Source: Flavobacteriales bacterium UBA6770 (GTDB taxonomy: Bacteria; Bacteroidota; Bacteroidia; Flavobacteriales_G; Salibacteraceae). From it: a stretch of DNA of 64,000 nucleotides. The notes under the pieces are model-generated. The model was not told where the DNA came from. It saw only the letters and a program-made list of their open reading frames with translations, and made no database searches. Shown here in pieces: positions 17,121 through 25,503 of the stretch. The stretch is taken from assembly GCA_905181875.1 (NCBI GenBank), contig CAJIZH010000003.1, forward strand, positions 682,001-746,000, read 5' to 3'. The position numbers and the translations under genes are program-made. Positions within the stretch are counted from its first letter, which is position 1, and the number at the start of each line of letters is the position of its first letter.

Positions 17121-18488
17121 CTAGTTAAGCTCGCCATTATTTGCAGCAGCTCCCCAAGAAAATTTGGTTTTGTAATCGTAAGAAGAACCAGCACCATTGA
17201 TCGTTACTTTTCCTTTTCCCGAAAGTTGCGCGGCATCTAATTCAGTAACACAAACTGGTGTGTCAGGTTTATCACCATCATATACAGAAGCATCAACATC
17301 AGTTTTAACACCTGCAAACACTAGCATACCATCAATTAAATTCTTGTATGCATCACCTTTGTGAGTACAATCTGTACCTGGAGCAACAAACTTAGTTCTG
17401 AATTTAATTGCTTTTTTAGTAGCACTAGAATACACGAAGGTTACATTGGTTACGTTTCCTTGAGCACCTGATTTAAAATCTCCAGGAGTTCCTTCAGTAC
17501 CTTCAGACTTACAGATTCCATTAGTAATTGTGAATTTACCGGAAGAGTGAGTTGAACCTTCAGGTCCATCAACTTCCAATGCTTCATCAGTTCCAATTCC
17601 GTCACCATGAATTACAGCAAATCCAGAAATAGTCCCTGAATAGTTTTGATCTAAATCTAATCCATCATCACCTTGGTAGAATACTAGTGCATCAGTAATA
17701 TCGACTGAACCACCAAAACACTCAATACCATCATCAAGAGTCGCATACACTTCAATGTTTGAAATTTTAGTTCCGTTTCCAACTCCACCTAAAGTAAGTG
17801 CGTTCAATTCATTTCCTTCACCAATAGAGATTCCTCCGTGTCGGATAGAAACATACGCCAATGAACCTGAATTATCAGCATCATTCGCACCACCATACTT
17901 ACCGAATCCGTCTGAAGGATTTATTCCTTCAATGTTTCCTTCAGCGTCACCATTTTCAGTAGAAACCTTTGCTTTACCGCAGATTACGATACCACCCCAT
18001 AACTCATTATTCGTTTTCTTCAAGTTTGTGCCAACTTTCTGATCGTAAGTAATGTTATCTAAAGTTGAAGTGAAAATAATTGGATTTTCAGCAGTACCTT
18101 CTGCCATTAATTTTCCACCTTGAGCAACAACTAATGCTGAAGCAGCAGATTCTTGACCTTCAGCTCCTTTAATAATAGTTCCTGCTTCGATAGTCAGTGT
18201 AACACCATCTTCTACAACTACTTTTCCATTTAATGTATAAATGTTATCTGCATTCCAAGTTTCATCAGCAGAAATTTTTCCTGTCTTAATTTCAGCACCC
18301 TGAATTGGTTCAGAAACAACTGGAGTTGCTGCAACACAAGAACCGTCGTCTTTCTTCGCCTTCTCGTCATAATTAGTTGCCGTTGAATCCGTGCAACCCT
18401 CTTTTTTACAAGACGTCATACCTCCAACTACGGCAAGTGACAACCCTGCCATCATTAACGTCTTAATTGTCAAATTTGCTCTTTTCAT
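17121..18488 (-). CDS. Surface lipoprotein with repeated beta-helix-like body
   Basis: The 455-residue product has a lipoprotein signal with lipobox GGMTSC (Cys27) followed by KK, then a GCTDSTATNYDEKAKKDDGS motif that recurs in secreted proteins of marine Bacteroidota. The body carries IYTLNGKVVVEDGVTLTIEA, LWGGIVICGKAKVS and further Gly-rich segments, consistent with a right-handed beta-helix. No catalytic motif was recognised. It lies directly upstream of the TonB receptor, as substrate-capturing lipoproteins often do, with a strong terminator between them that could let the lipoprotein be made in excess. It is divergent from the two-component system. Confidence 0.75.
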   Translation of the reverse strand: MKRANLTIKTLMMAGLSLAVVGGMTSCKKEGCTDSTATNYDEKAKKDDGSCVAATPVVSEPIQGAEIKTGKISADETWNADNIYTLNGKVVVEDGVTLTIEAGTIIKGAEGQESAASALVVAQGGKLMAEGTAENPIIFTSTLDNITYDQKVGTNLKKTNNELWGGIVICGKAKVSTENGDAEGNIEGINPSDGFGKYGGANDADNSGSLAYVSIRHGGISIGEGNELNALTLGGVGNGTKISNIEVYATLDDGIECFGGSVDITDALVFYQGDDGLDLDQNYSGTISGFAVIHGDGIGTDEALEVDGPEGSTHSSGKFTITNGICKSEGTEGTPGDFKSGAQGNVTNVTFVYSSATKKAIKFRTKFVAPGTDCTHKGDAYKNLIDGMLVFAGVKTDVDASVYDGDKPDTPVCVTELDAAQLSGKGKVTINGAGSSYDYKTKFSWGAAANNGELN

Positions 18489-18830
18489 TTTATTTGTTTT
18501 AAAAGATTCTTTTTAGTATTAAATCCGATGCAAATGAACAGCAAGCATTCTTGATATTACTTTAGAACTAGTTAATTGATGGTTATAATAATGTTACGAG
18601 GCAATCGCCTCCAACAACATTCATTTAACTCTTGAATAGGCAGGTGGCTCTACCATATAAAGACACAAACAAACTCATTACAAGATAGTTGGGAACTATT
18701 TATGGTTGTTAAATAAAAGACATTCAAATGTATTTTCTTTGAAATATTAAGTTAATTTTTACATAACCTTATATTAATATGCATGGGAAAGGATAAGTCA
18801 ACTTTTGGTAAGTCAAAAAAGAACATAACG
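18489..18830 (+). other. Divergent intergenic region between lipoprotein gene and response regulator
   Basis: This 342-base AT-rich stretch must hold the promoters of both flanking units. I see no clear TAnnTTTG box, riboswitch or convincing paired operator repeats in it. An in-frame extension of the regulator from 18783 is possible but looks unlike the family. Confidence 0.5.
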
Positions 18831-19505
18831 ATGGAAATTAAGCACAAAATCTTACTTGTTGATGATGAGCCAGATATTCTCGAAATTCTAGAATATAACT
18901 TGAAAAAAGAAGGTTACGAAACCTATACTGCAGAAGATGGTATTAAGGCCTTAGAAATTGCAGACAAAGTCGTTCCCGACCTTATCATACTTGATGTTAT
19001 GATGCCTAACATGGATGGTATGGAAACCTGCATTGAGCTAAAAAGCAACAAAAAATTAAAAAACACCTACATCACTTTTCTTACTGCAAGAAGCGAGGAT
19101 TACTCTCAAATTGCAGGGTTTGATGCCGGAGCAGATGACTACATTTCGAAACCAATCAAACCAAGAGTGTTGGTTTCTCGCATTAAAGCAATGTTAAGAA
19201 GATCACCTTCTAATCCAATAGCTCAAGAAGATGTACAAGGCATTTTTATTGACCGAGAACGATATGTTGTTAAAGTTGACGGAGAGGAATTGAATTTACC
19301 TAAGAAAGAATTTGAACTATTGAGTTTACTTACATCTCAAGCTGGCAAGGTTTTTACCCGCGAGATAATCTTAAGCTCAGTTTGGGGCGACGAGGTAGTA
19401 GTAGGAGATCGGACAATAGATGTGCATATTAGAAAATTGAGAGAAAAAATTGGCGACAAATACATAAAGACGATTAAAGGCGTAGGGTATAAATTCGGTA
19501 AATAG
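18831..19505 (+). CDS. OmpR/PhoB-family response regulator
   Basis: The 224-residue protein has a receiver domain (KILLVDDEPDILEIL with the acidic pair, phospho-acceptor Asp in LIILDVMMPNMDG, Lys in DYISKPIKP) and a C-terminal winged-helix domain (LPKKEFELLSLL, VWGDEVVVGDRTIDVHIRKL, TIKGVGYKF). The ATG at 18831 (MEIKHKILLVDD) was chosen over 18783 because the receiver fold starts there. It stops next to the start of the histidine kinase gene, with which it forms a pair. The short, mostly membrane sensor resembles PhoR, so phosphate sensing is plausible but not shown. Confidence 0.9.
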   Translation: MEIKHKILLVDDEPDILEILEYNLKKEGYETYTAEDGIKALEIADKVVPDLIILDVMMPNMDGMETCIELKSNKKLKNTYITFLTARSEDYSQIAGFDAGADDYISKPIKPRVLVSRIKAMLRRSPSNPIAQEDVQGIFIDRERYVVKVDGEELNLPKKEFELLSLLTSQAGKVFTREIILSSVWGDEVVVGDRTIDVHIRKLREKIGDKYIKTIKGVGYKFGK

Positions 19506-20558
19506 ATGAAAACCCTTTCACCTCGTAAAATTGCCGTTCGGGCGGGGCTGTTCTCCGCAATTGTTGCTGCTGTTTCAGTTGTCGTCTTATCTTTTCTGTC
19601 ATTCAATTTTGAGATTAGTCTATGGCTAATGGCACTCTTTCCGATTATTATATTTTTCGCTTCCTCGGGAATTTTCTATTACTTAATGGAGCGGTATATT
19701 GATCAAAAGATAAGGCTCATTTACAAAAGCATTCATCAAGAAAAAATCGGCAGACCTCTTGCAAATTTGAAGATTGACATGAGCAAAGACGTCTTTCGAG
19801 AGGTAAACAAGGACGTAGAAAACTGGGCTCAAGATTACAGAAAAGAAATTTCGAACCTGAAAGAGCAAGCTGAATTTAGACGAGAGTTTATTGGAAACCT
19901 ATCACATGAGTTAAAAACACCAATCACAATTATTCAAGGAAATATTCTAACCCTATTAGAGGGCGCAGTTGATGACAAGTCAATTCGAAATAAATTCTTA
20001 CAAAAGGCGGCTAATAACGTAGAGCGATTAGAAGATCTAACCAGAGATTTAGATCGAATAACTAACCTTGAAGGTGGTAAAGATTACTTGAACATTACAA
20101 AATTCAATTTAGTGGATTTGGTCTACCATGTGGGTGAAAATCTTCAAGATAAGGCAAAGGATAAAAAGGTAAATCTAAAAATCCGGAATCCAAAAACTAA
20201 AGAAATCAACGTAAGTGCTGATAAGTCTAAAATTGATCAGGTCCTTACCAATCTTATAGTAAATAGCATTAACTATGGTCAACAAGGAGGCACTACTTCA
20301 ATTGACATTACCATACAATCTCCTTTAATCCATTTAGAGGTTAAAGATGATGGAATTGGAATAGAAAGCAAACATCTTCCAAGACTATTTGAGCGCTTTT
20401 TTAGAGTCGACAAAAGTCGATCTAGGCATATTGGAGGAACGGGTCTAGGCTTAGCAATTGTTAAGCATATACTTGACGCACATCACCAAACAGTAAGTGT
20501 TACTAGCGAAATAGATAAAGGTTCTGTCTTTACCTTTACGCTTGAAAAAGGCTATTAA
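19506..20558 (+). CDS. PhoR-like sensor histidine kinase
   Basis: The 350-residue inner-membrane kinase has two adjacent membrane helices (about residues 12-32 and 36-58) with almost no periplasmic loop. They are followed by a linker, the HisKA box FIGNLSHELKTPITIIQGN with the phospho-accepting His, and a HATPase domain (N box LTNLIVNSINYG, DDGIGIESKHL, RHIGGTGLGLAIVKHILD). The lack of a periplasmic sensor domain is as in PhoR, which reads its signal through membrane partners. It begins at the base after the regulator stop, so the two are co-translated. Its target may be the divergent lipoprotein and receptor genes. Confidence 0.9.
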   Translation: MKTLSPRKIAVRAGLFSAIVAAVSVVVLSFLSFNFEISLWLMALFPIIIFFASSGIFYYLMERYIDQKIRLIYKSIHQEKIGRPLANLKIDMSKDVFREVNKDVENWAQDYRKEISNLKEQAEFRREFIGNLSHELKTPITIIQGNILTLLEGAVDDKSIRNKFLQKAANNVERLEDLTRDLDRITNLEGGKDYLNITKFNLVDLVYHVGENLQDKAKDKKVNLKIRNPKTKEINVSADKSKIDQVLTNLIVNSINYGQQGGTTSIDITIQSPLIHLEVKDDGIGIESKHLPRLFERFFRVDKSRSRHIGGTGLGLAIVKHILDAHHQTVSVTSEIDKGSVFTFTLEKGY

Positions 20559-20720
20559 TACTGAGCATCTCTATTTTTGAATGTGAGCTTCCTAGATAAG
20601 TCCTAATTAAAAGTAATTGAGAGCGTTAAATAATGACATTGCATCTCAAAAATATTTCATGATATAAAACTAAAACAAAGAATACCCCAACAATTTTTTG
20701 TGCCATAAATCCTTCTAGAA

Positions 20721-20750
20721 AAAAAAGCCCCATAATTATGAGGCTTTTTT
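20721..20750. terminator. Bidirectional terminator between kinase and outer-membrane protein genes
   Basis: A nearly perfect palindrome (AAAAAAGCC...GGCTTTTTT, one mismatch) flanked by A and T runs lies between two convergent genes and can serve both strands. Confidence 0.85.
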
Positions 20751-20764
20751 TGTAAAAATTATTT

Positions 20765-21616
20765 TCAGAACTTATATTTAACACCTATGCTAAACCCAAG
20801 ACTATTATAATTTGTTGTTGTTCCTAACTCGTCAGTTGGCTCTGTAGCCACCATATTTGATGTGGCAGTTAATTCATCAACATAATTAATTGTTGTTTCC
20901 GAAACAGGCAACATTGACAACATATCTGTTCCGTCTACGGTATAAGAAGTCCATGTTTGAGATGTAGCTTTCATTCTTAAGTTTATCCCTTGTAGCTCTC
21001 CAAATAAAGACAAATTGTCGTTTAATCTGTAGCTTGTGCCTAAAGACCCTGTGTATCCAAAAGAGAATGCGCCTGCACTTGTTCCTTCAACTAAAATTGC
21101 TGATTGGACTCCTGTTGTTGTAGACGTTGAAGTTGCGTCTACTTTGAATGTAGTTTCTCCTGCAACTGGCAATAAAACCCCTGTTTTAACATAAAAACCT
21201 AAAGCCTCTTCAGTACTTGTAGAAATAACTATTTGAGGAATAACTCTAATTTGATATCCTTTTGATGTAGTCTTTGAGCCATCACCAAAGAACGTTGTTG
21301 TAATATCAGAAGTAACTTCTGAACCCATAAAATAATTTATTCCTAAATCAAGTCCTAGGTTATTATTAAACATGTACCCTAAGCCTAAGGTTATGGGAAT
21401 TCCTCCCCCATATGTACCTGAAATATTTTTTTCAGTGAACGCTGTCGCAGAAGTTACGTCTTTATCTGTTCCTATTTTTTCACCTGCTGCTGCTCCAGCA
21501 TAACCTAAACTTAAAGAAACAGAAAACCCTCCTTTGGCTTCTGAAACAGTAACCTCCTGCGCGCTGACTGCAGATAGTGCACAAAACACGGTAATTGTCA
21601 TTAATACTTTTTTCAT
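20765..21616 (-). CDS. Outer-membrane beta-barrel protein (porin-like)
   Basis: The 283-residue product starts at the ATG at 21616 with signal peptide MKKVLMTITVFCALSAVSAQ; a longer frame up to 21721 is unlikely because it would bury this signal. The mature part has amphipathic strands (SVSLSLGYAGAA, ITLGLGYMFNNNLGLDLGIN, FGYTGSLGTSYRLNDNLSLF) and ends GFSIGVKYKF, with a terminal Phe, as expected for a small outer-membrane barrel. Function is unknown; stress-responsive or adhesion roles would be speculation. Confidence 0.75.
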   Translation of the reverse strand: MKKVLMTITVFCALSAVSAQEVTVSEAKGGFSVSLSLGYAGAAAGEKIGTDKDVTSATAFTEKNISGTYGGGIPITLGLGYMFNNNLGLDLGINYFMGSEVTSDITTTFFGDGSKTTSKGYQIRVIPQIVISTSTEEALGFYVKTGVLLPVAGETTFKVDATSTSTTTGVQSAILVEGTSAGAFSFGYTGSLGTSYRLNDNLSLFGELQGINLRMKATSQTWTSYTVDGTDMLSMLPVSETTINYVDELTATSNMVATEPTDELGTTTNYNSLGFSIGVKYKF

Positions 21617-21812
21617 AATACTGAGTTTATAGTTTTTTACAATATAAGGAAAATTTAACATTCGAAGAATAGTGTGAGCAAAGCTCTTTAAATCTTGATT
21701 GCTAATCTTTAACCACAGCAAGATTCATAACTAGGTTTCTCTCAAATTTAGACCACTTTTGACTCTTGCAATTATTAGGCTTCCAAAATTTGACAAAACT
21801 TGAAACAACGCG

Positions 21813-22793
21813 ATGAAATTTAGAACAGAATTATACTGGAAGAGTTCTGACATTAACTTGAGCTACCAATCTAATCTCCTATTCCTAGGCAGCTGTTTCG
21901 CTGAGAATTTTGGAAGAAAATTCGATTCTCTGAAGTTCAATGCAACTATTAATCCTAATGGGATAGTTTTTCATCCGATTCCAATTTTCGAAATTATAAA
22001 ACGAGCCCTAAAAGCCCAACCATACACAGTAAGTGATTTGGTTTGTAGAGACGAAATATATTTTTCTTGGCTCCATCATTCCCAACATTTCCATGAAAAT
22101 AAATCCTTCCTTTTATCGACATTAAATGAGCAAAACGCTAATCTTCAAAATCAATTAAAAACAGCAAATTATCTTTTCCTAACGTTTGGTACAGCGTGGG
22201 GTTATGAGCTAAAATCGAGTGGTAAAATTGTTGCTAATTGTCATAAAATACCTTCGATTAATTTTGACAAAACGCTCAGTTCAAGCACTGAGATTACAAA
22301 CCAAGGAATTGAACTTGTGCAATTGCTTCAGAAAGAGAATCCAGCGATGAACATTGTGTTTTCGGTAAGTCCGGTAAGACATATTAAGGATGGTATTATC
22401 GAAAATAGTCGCTCTAAAGCTGGGTTAATTTCCGCCACACATCAAATTATCGAGGCAACCACAAACACAGAATATATTCCTACTTACGAATGGCTAATTG
22501 ATGATTTACGAGATTACCGATTTTATGGAAAAGACCATGTTCACCCTAGCGAAGAAGCGATAGAATATATCTGGGAAAAACTCTCACTTACTCTTTTTGA
22601 AGATGCTACATTAATAAACATTCAAACCATTCAGGAAATTTTAAACGCAGTAAATCATAAACCCTTTCAAGTAAATTCTACGGGTCATCAATCGTTTTTA
22701 AAAAAAATAGTCTCAAAAATTGAGGCACAAAACAGTTCTCTAAAGCACAAACTCAATAACGAATTAGAAAAACTAAATGCACAATTAATATGA
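21813..22793 (+). CDS. GSCFA domain protein (SGNH-hydrolase-like)
   Basis: The 326-residue cytoplasmic protein shows the family signature LFLGSCFAENFGRKF (about residues 24-38) and the NPNGIVFHPIPI block. It also has FSVSPVRHIKDG and a late DHVHPSEEAIEYIWEKL block, where the conserved His may serve the SGNH-type active site. GSCFA proteins are widespread in Bacteroidota but have no established substrate. It overlaps the next gene by 4 bases (ATGA), so the two are translationally coupled. Confidence 0.85.
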   Translation: MKFRTELYWKSSDINLSYQSNLLFLGSCFAENFGRKFDSLKFNATINPNGIVFHPIPIFEIIKRALKAQPYTVSDLVCRDEIYFSWLHHSQHFHENKSFLLSTLNEQNANLQNQLKTANYLFLTFGTAWGYELKSSGKIVANCHKIPSINFDKTLSSSTEITNQGIELVQLLQKENPAMNIVFSVSPVRHIKDGIIENSRSKAGLISATHQIIEATTNTEYIPTYEWLIDDLRDYRFYGKDHVHPSEEAIEYIWEKLSLTLFEDATLINIQTIQEILNAVNHKPFQVNSTGHQSFLKKIVSKIEAQNSSLKHKLNNELEKLNAQLI

Positions 22794-23809
22794 AGGTAAT
22801 TCAACTAAAAAAGTTCGGTGCAACCGGTGAAAAGGCATTCCAGGTTGCAGATATAGAAGACCCTAAACCTGGGACTGACGATGTACTCGTTCAAGTTGAT
22901 GCCTTTGGATTAAACTTCGCAGATGTAATGGCTCGAAAAGGAATCTATAACGATTGCCCTCCTTTGCCTGCAGTATTAGGATACGAATCTGTTGGAACAG
23001 TTCTAGAAATTGGAAAAAATGTCGAAACAATAAAGGTTGGAGACAGAGTTGTTGCATTTACTCGATTTGGTTCTTATGCAGAAAAGGTTGTGACTCCTCA
23101 GTTAGCAGTTGCAAAAATTCCAGAAGAAATGAGTAACGGCGAAGCCGTCGCGATGGCAACCCAGTACTGTACTGCTTGGTTTTCTGGATTTGAGGCGATC
23201 AATGTTTACCCTGGAGAACATGTTTTAATTCATGCCGCTGCCGGTGGTGTTGGAACTGCGCTCGTACAATTATTAAAATGGAAAAAAGCGATTGTATATG
23301 GGACTGCTAGCTCAGAAGAAAAAATAAAATATTTAAGATCAATTGGAGTTGATTTTCCAATCAATTATAAGGAGAACGACTTTGTTGAGGAAATAAAAAA
23401 AATTAATGGCGTTCAAAGAGTAGATGTAATTTTTGATCCAATTGGTGGTTCTAACTTTAAAAAGTCACTGAAGATTTTGGCCTATGGTGGTCGTATCGTT
23501 CCTTTTGGAGCAAGTTCTAGAGAAAAGAAAGGAATTCTTTCATTGCTGAAAGTAGCATTTGGGTTTGGCTTTCACTCTCCCGTCACCAATATTATGAAAT
23601 CACAAATTTGGGCTGGAGTAAACATGTTGCGGATAGCTGATGAAAAACCTGAACTCATGAATTTTTGCATGAATCAAGTAATTGATTTGTATAAAAAAGG
23701 AATCTGCAAACCTCATGTAGGTGGCGTATTCAAATCTGATGAAATTGGAAAAGCACATGATTTTTTAGAAAGCAGAAAGAGCATGGGGAAAATCGTTGTT
23801 GAATGGTAA
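22790..23809 (+). CDS. Medium-chain dehydrogenase/reductase (VAT-1/quinone oxidoreductase-like)
   Basis: The 339-residue enzyme has an N-terminal GroES-like domain (VQVDAFGLNFADVMARKGIY) and a NAD(P)-binding Rossmann domain (LIHAAAGGVGTALVQLLKWK, about residues 145-164). The glycine-rich AAAGGVG motif and lack of zinc-ligand cysteines place it among zinc-free quinone oxidoreductases, nearest to the VAT-1-like group. It would reduce a quinone or an enone with NADPH. It is coupled to the GSCFA gene by an ATGA overlap. Confidence 0.85.
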   Translation: MKVIQLKKFGATGEKAFQVADIEDPKPGTDDVLVQVDAFGLNFADVMARKGIYNDCPPLPAVLGYESVGTVLEIGKNVETIKVGDRVVAFTRFGSYAEKVVTPQLAVAKIPEEMSNGEAVAMATQYCTAWFSGFEAINVYPGEHVLIHAAAGGVGTALVQLLKWKKAIVYGTASSEEKIKYLRSIGVDFPINYKENDFVEEIKKINGVQRVDVIFDPIGGSNFKKSLKILAYGGRIVPFGASSREKKGILSLLKVAFGFGFHSPVTNIMKSQIWAGVNMLRIADEKPELMNFCMNQVIDLYKKGICKPHVGGVFKSDEIGKAHDFLESRKSMGKIVVEW

Positions 23810-23850
23810 TCTGATAGAATTGATTAATTTTAAGGTCAAATTAATTGACC

Positions 23851-24561
23851 ATGCTTGATAAAATTGATCTACAAAAAGTACTCTTTCTCGATATAGAAAC
23901 TGTTCCTCAGTTTGAAAATTACGACGATGTTCCAGAACGATTACAAAAGCTTTGGGATACAAAAGCAGGTTTTCTCGCCCGCAATAACGAAACTCCCGAA
24001 GAACTATATGAGCGAGCTGGCATTTATGCTGAGTTTGGTAAAATAGTCTGTATATCAGTCGGTTATATGCATGAAGGTGCGATTCGATTAAAATCGTTTT
24101 TTAGTGATAACGAAGTAGAATTATTAAAGGAATTTACTGAACTATTGAATCAACATTACAGCAGTCCATATCAGTTGTTATGTGCGCACAATGGCAAAGA
24201 ATTCGATTTTCCTTACATGGCAAGACGCCTATTGATTAATGGACTACCACTACCTAGTATTTTAAATATTGCAGGTAAAAAGCCATGGGAAGTCCAGCAC
24301 CTGGATACACTCGAACTGTGGAAATTTGGAGACTATAAAAACTATACTTCGCTAAATCTACTAACTGCAATTTTTGATATTCCAACTCCAAAGGATGATA
24401 TTGATGGAAGTATGGTAGGAGACGTATATTACGTTGAGAAAAACTTGAAGCGTATCAAAGAGTATTGTGAGAAAGATGTCGTTGCATTAACTCAAGTGAT
24501 GCGACGTTACAAAAACTTGGAATTAATTCCTGAGAAGGCTATTCATTATAGCGAGTGGTAA
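23851..24561 (+). CDS. DnaQ-like 3'-5' exonuclease (DNA polymerase B exo2 type)
   Basis: The 236-residue protein has the exonuclease motifs of the DEDD superfamily: FLDIETVPQ (Asp and Glu of Exo I), AHNGKEFDFPYMARRL (Exo II), and EYCEKDVVALTQVMRRY (Exo III). This is the predicted PolB-associated exonuclease-like family common in Bacteroidota; it probably acts on single-stranded DNA or RNA ends. The ATG at 23851 is preferred to a TTG six bases earlier. It is convergent with the enoyl-CoA hydratase gene with no bases between the two stop codons. Confidence 0.85.
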   Translation: MLDKIDLQKVLFLDIETVPQFENYDDVPERLQKLWDTKAGFLARNNETPEELYERAGIYAEFGKIVCISVGYMHEGAIRLKSFFSDNEVELLKEFTELLNQHYSSPYQLLCAHNGKEFDFPYMARRLLINGLPLPSILNIAGKKPWEVQHLDTLELWKFGDYKNYTSLNLLTAIFDIPTPKDDIDGSMVGDVYYVEKNLKRIKEYCEKDVVALTQVMRRYKNLELIPEKAIHYSEW

Positions 24562-25344
24562 TTAGTTCCCGGTAAAACTCGGTTTTCTTTTTTCTACAAA
24601 TGCAGTCGTTCCTTCCTTAAAATCATCGGTTCCAAATGATTTTCCAAAGGCGGTAATTTCTGCTTCAAATCCATTTGTTCCATCAACAAAACCTGCATTT
24701 ATTGCTTCAATAGCGCAGCCAATTGCAGTAGGCGAATTTCTTGAGATTTTAGTGGCCATTTTCACTGCAGTTTCCATCAATTGATCTGCTGGTACACAGT
24801 GATTAACCAATCCAATATCATGCGCCCGGGCACCGTCAATCATTTGTGCAGTAAAGACCAATTCGTTTGCTCTTCCTTTTCCAATTAGTTGCGGTAAGCG
24901 CTGTGTTCCCCCATATCCAGGTATTACGCCTAGAGATACTTCAGGCAATCCCATTTTTGCGTTATCCGAACAGATTCTAATATGAGCACTCATTGCCAAT
25001 TCTAGACCTCCACCCAAGGCAAATCCGTTTACAGCAGCAATAACAGGTGTTTTTAAATTTTCGACCAAATTGAACAAAGACTCTTGTCCCATTCGAGCCA
25101 ATTCAGCTCCTTGCTCCACATTAAAATTCGCAAATTCCTTGATGTCAGCCCCAGCCACAAATGCTTTTTCGCCAGATCCAGTAACAATAATTGCACGAAC
25201 CTCAGCATCGGCTTCTGCATTTTTAAATGCAGTACTCAATTCTTCGATCGTTAGCTTATTTAAAGCATTTAATTGATTTGGACGATTAATCGTAATCGTT
25301 TGAATTTTTCCTTGAGTATCTGCAAGTATGTTCTGAAAATCCAT
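24562..25344 (-). CDS. Enoyl-CoA hydratase (crotonase family)
   Basis: The 260-residue enzyme hydrates trans-2-enoyl-CoA in fatty acid or amino acid breakdown. It has the oxyanion-hole segments AFVAGADIKEF and GFALGGGLELAMSAHI, the catalytic glutamates around LPEVSLGVIPGYGGTQRLPQ, and the end EKRKPSF. The ATG at 25344 (MDFQNILAD) matches family starts; the longer frame to 25467 begins with a spurious hydrophobic stretch. A -7-like box (TATGTTTGC, 25371-25363) lies about 18 bases upstream. It stands alone between a convergent exonuclease gene and a T9SS gene. Confidence 0.9.
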   Translation of the reverse strand: MDFQNILADTQGKIQTITINRPNQLNALNKLTIEELSTAFKNAEADAEVRAIIVTGSGEKAFVAGADIKEFANFNVEQGAELARMGQESLFNLVENLKTPVIAAVNGFALGGGLELAMSAHIRICSDNAKMGLPEVSLGVIPGYGGTQRLPQLIGKGRANELVFTAQMIDGARAHDIGLVNHCVPADQLMETAVKMATKISRNSPTAIGCAIEAINAGFVDGTNGFEAEITAFGKSFGTDDFKEGTTAFVEKRKPSFTGN

Positions 25345-25503
25345 AGAAATAAGTTTATGGATGCAAACATAAAAAAGAAGGTGGGAAAAAGGAAGAAAGA
25401 AAAATGAAGAAGGACGCAGGAATATGAGGAACAGTGCAATATTAAAAATGCAGTTGAAGTATTTCAAATTAAAAATTCAAAACTCAACATTCAAAATTTC
25501 TTT

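Noticed and set aside
14141..18488. SusC/SusD-type polysaccharide utilisation pair
   Set aside because: The lipoprotein is beta-helix-like, not a helical SusD, and no glycoside hydrolase genes are nearby.
18489..18830. Possible Pho-box direct repeats
   Set aside because: I looked for paired repeats at 11-base spacing and found none that stood out from the AT-rich background.
25345..25467. N-terminal hydrophobic extension of the enoyl-CoA hydratase
   Set aside because: Crotonases are soluble and start near MDFQN; the extension comes from a low-complexity AT/GA-rich stretch.
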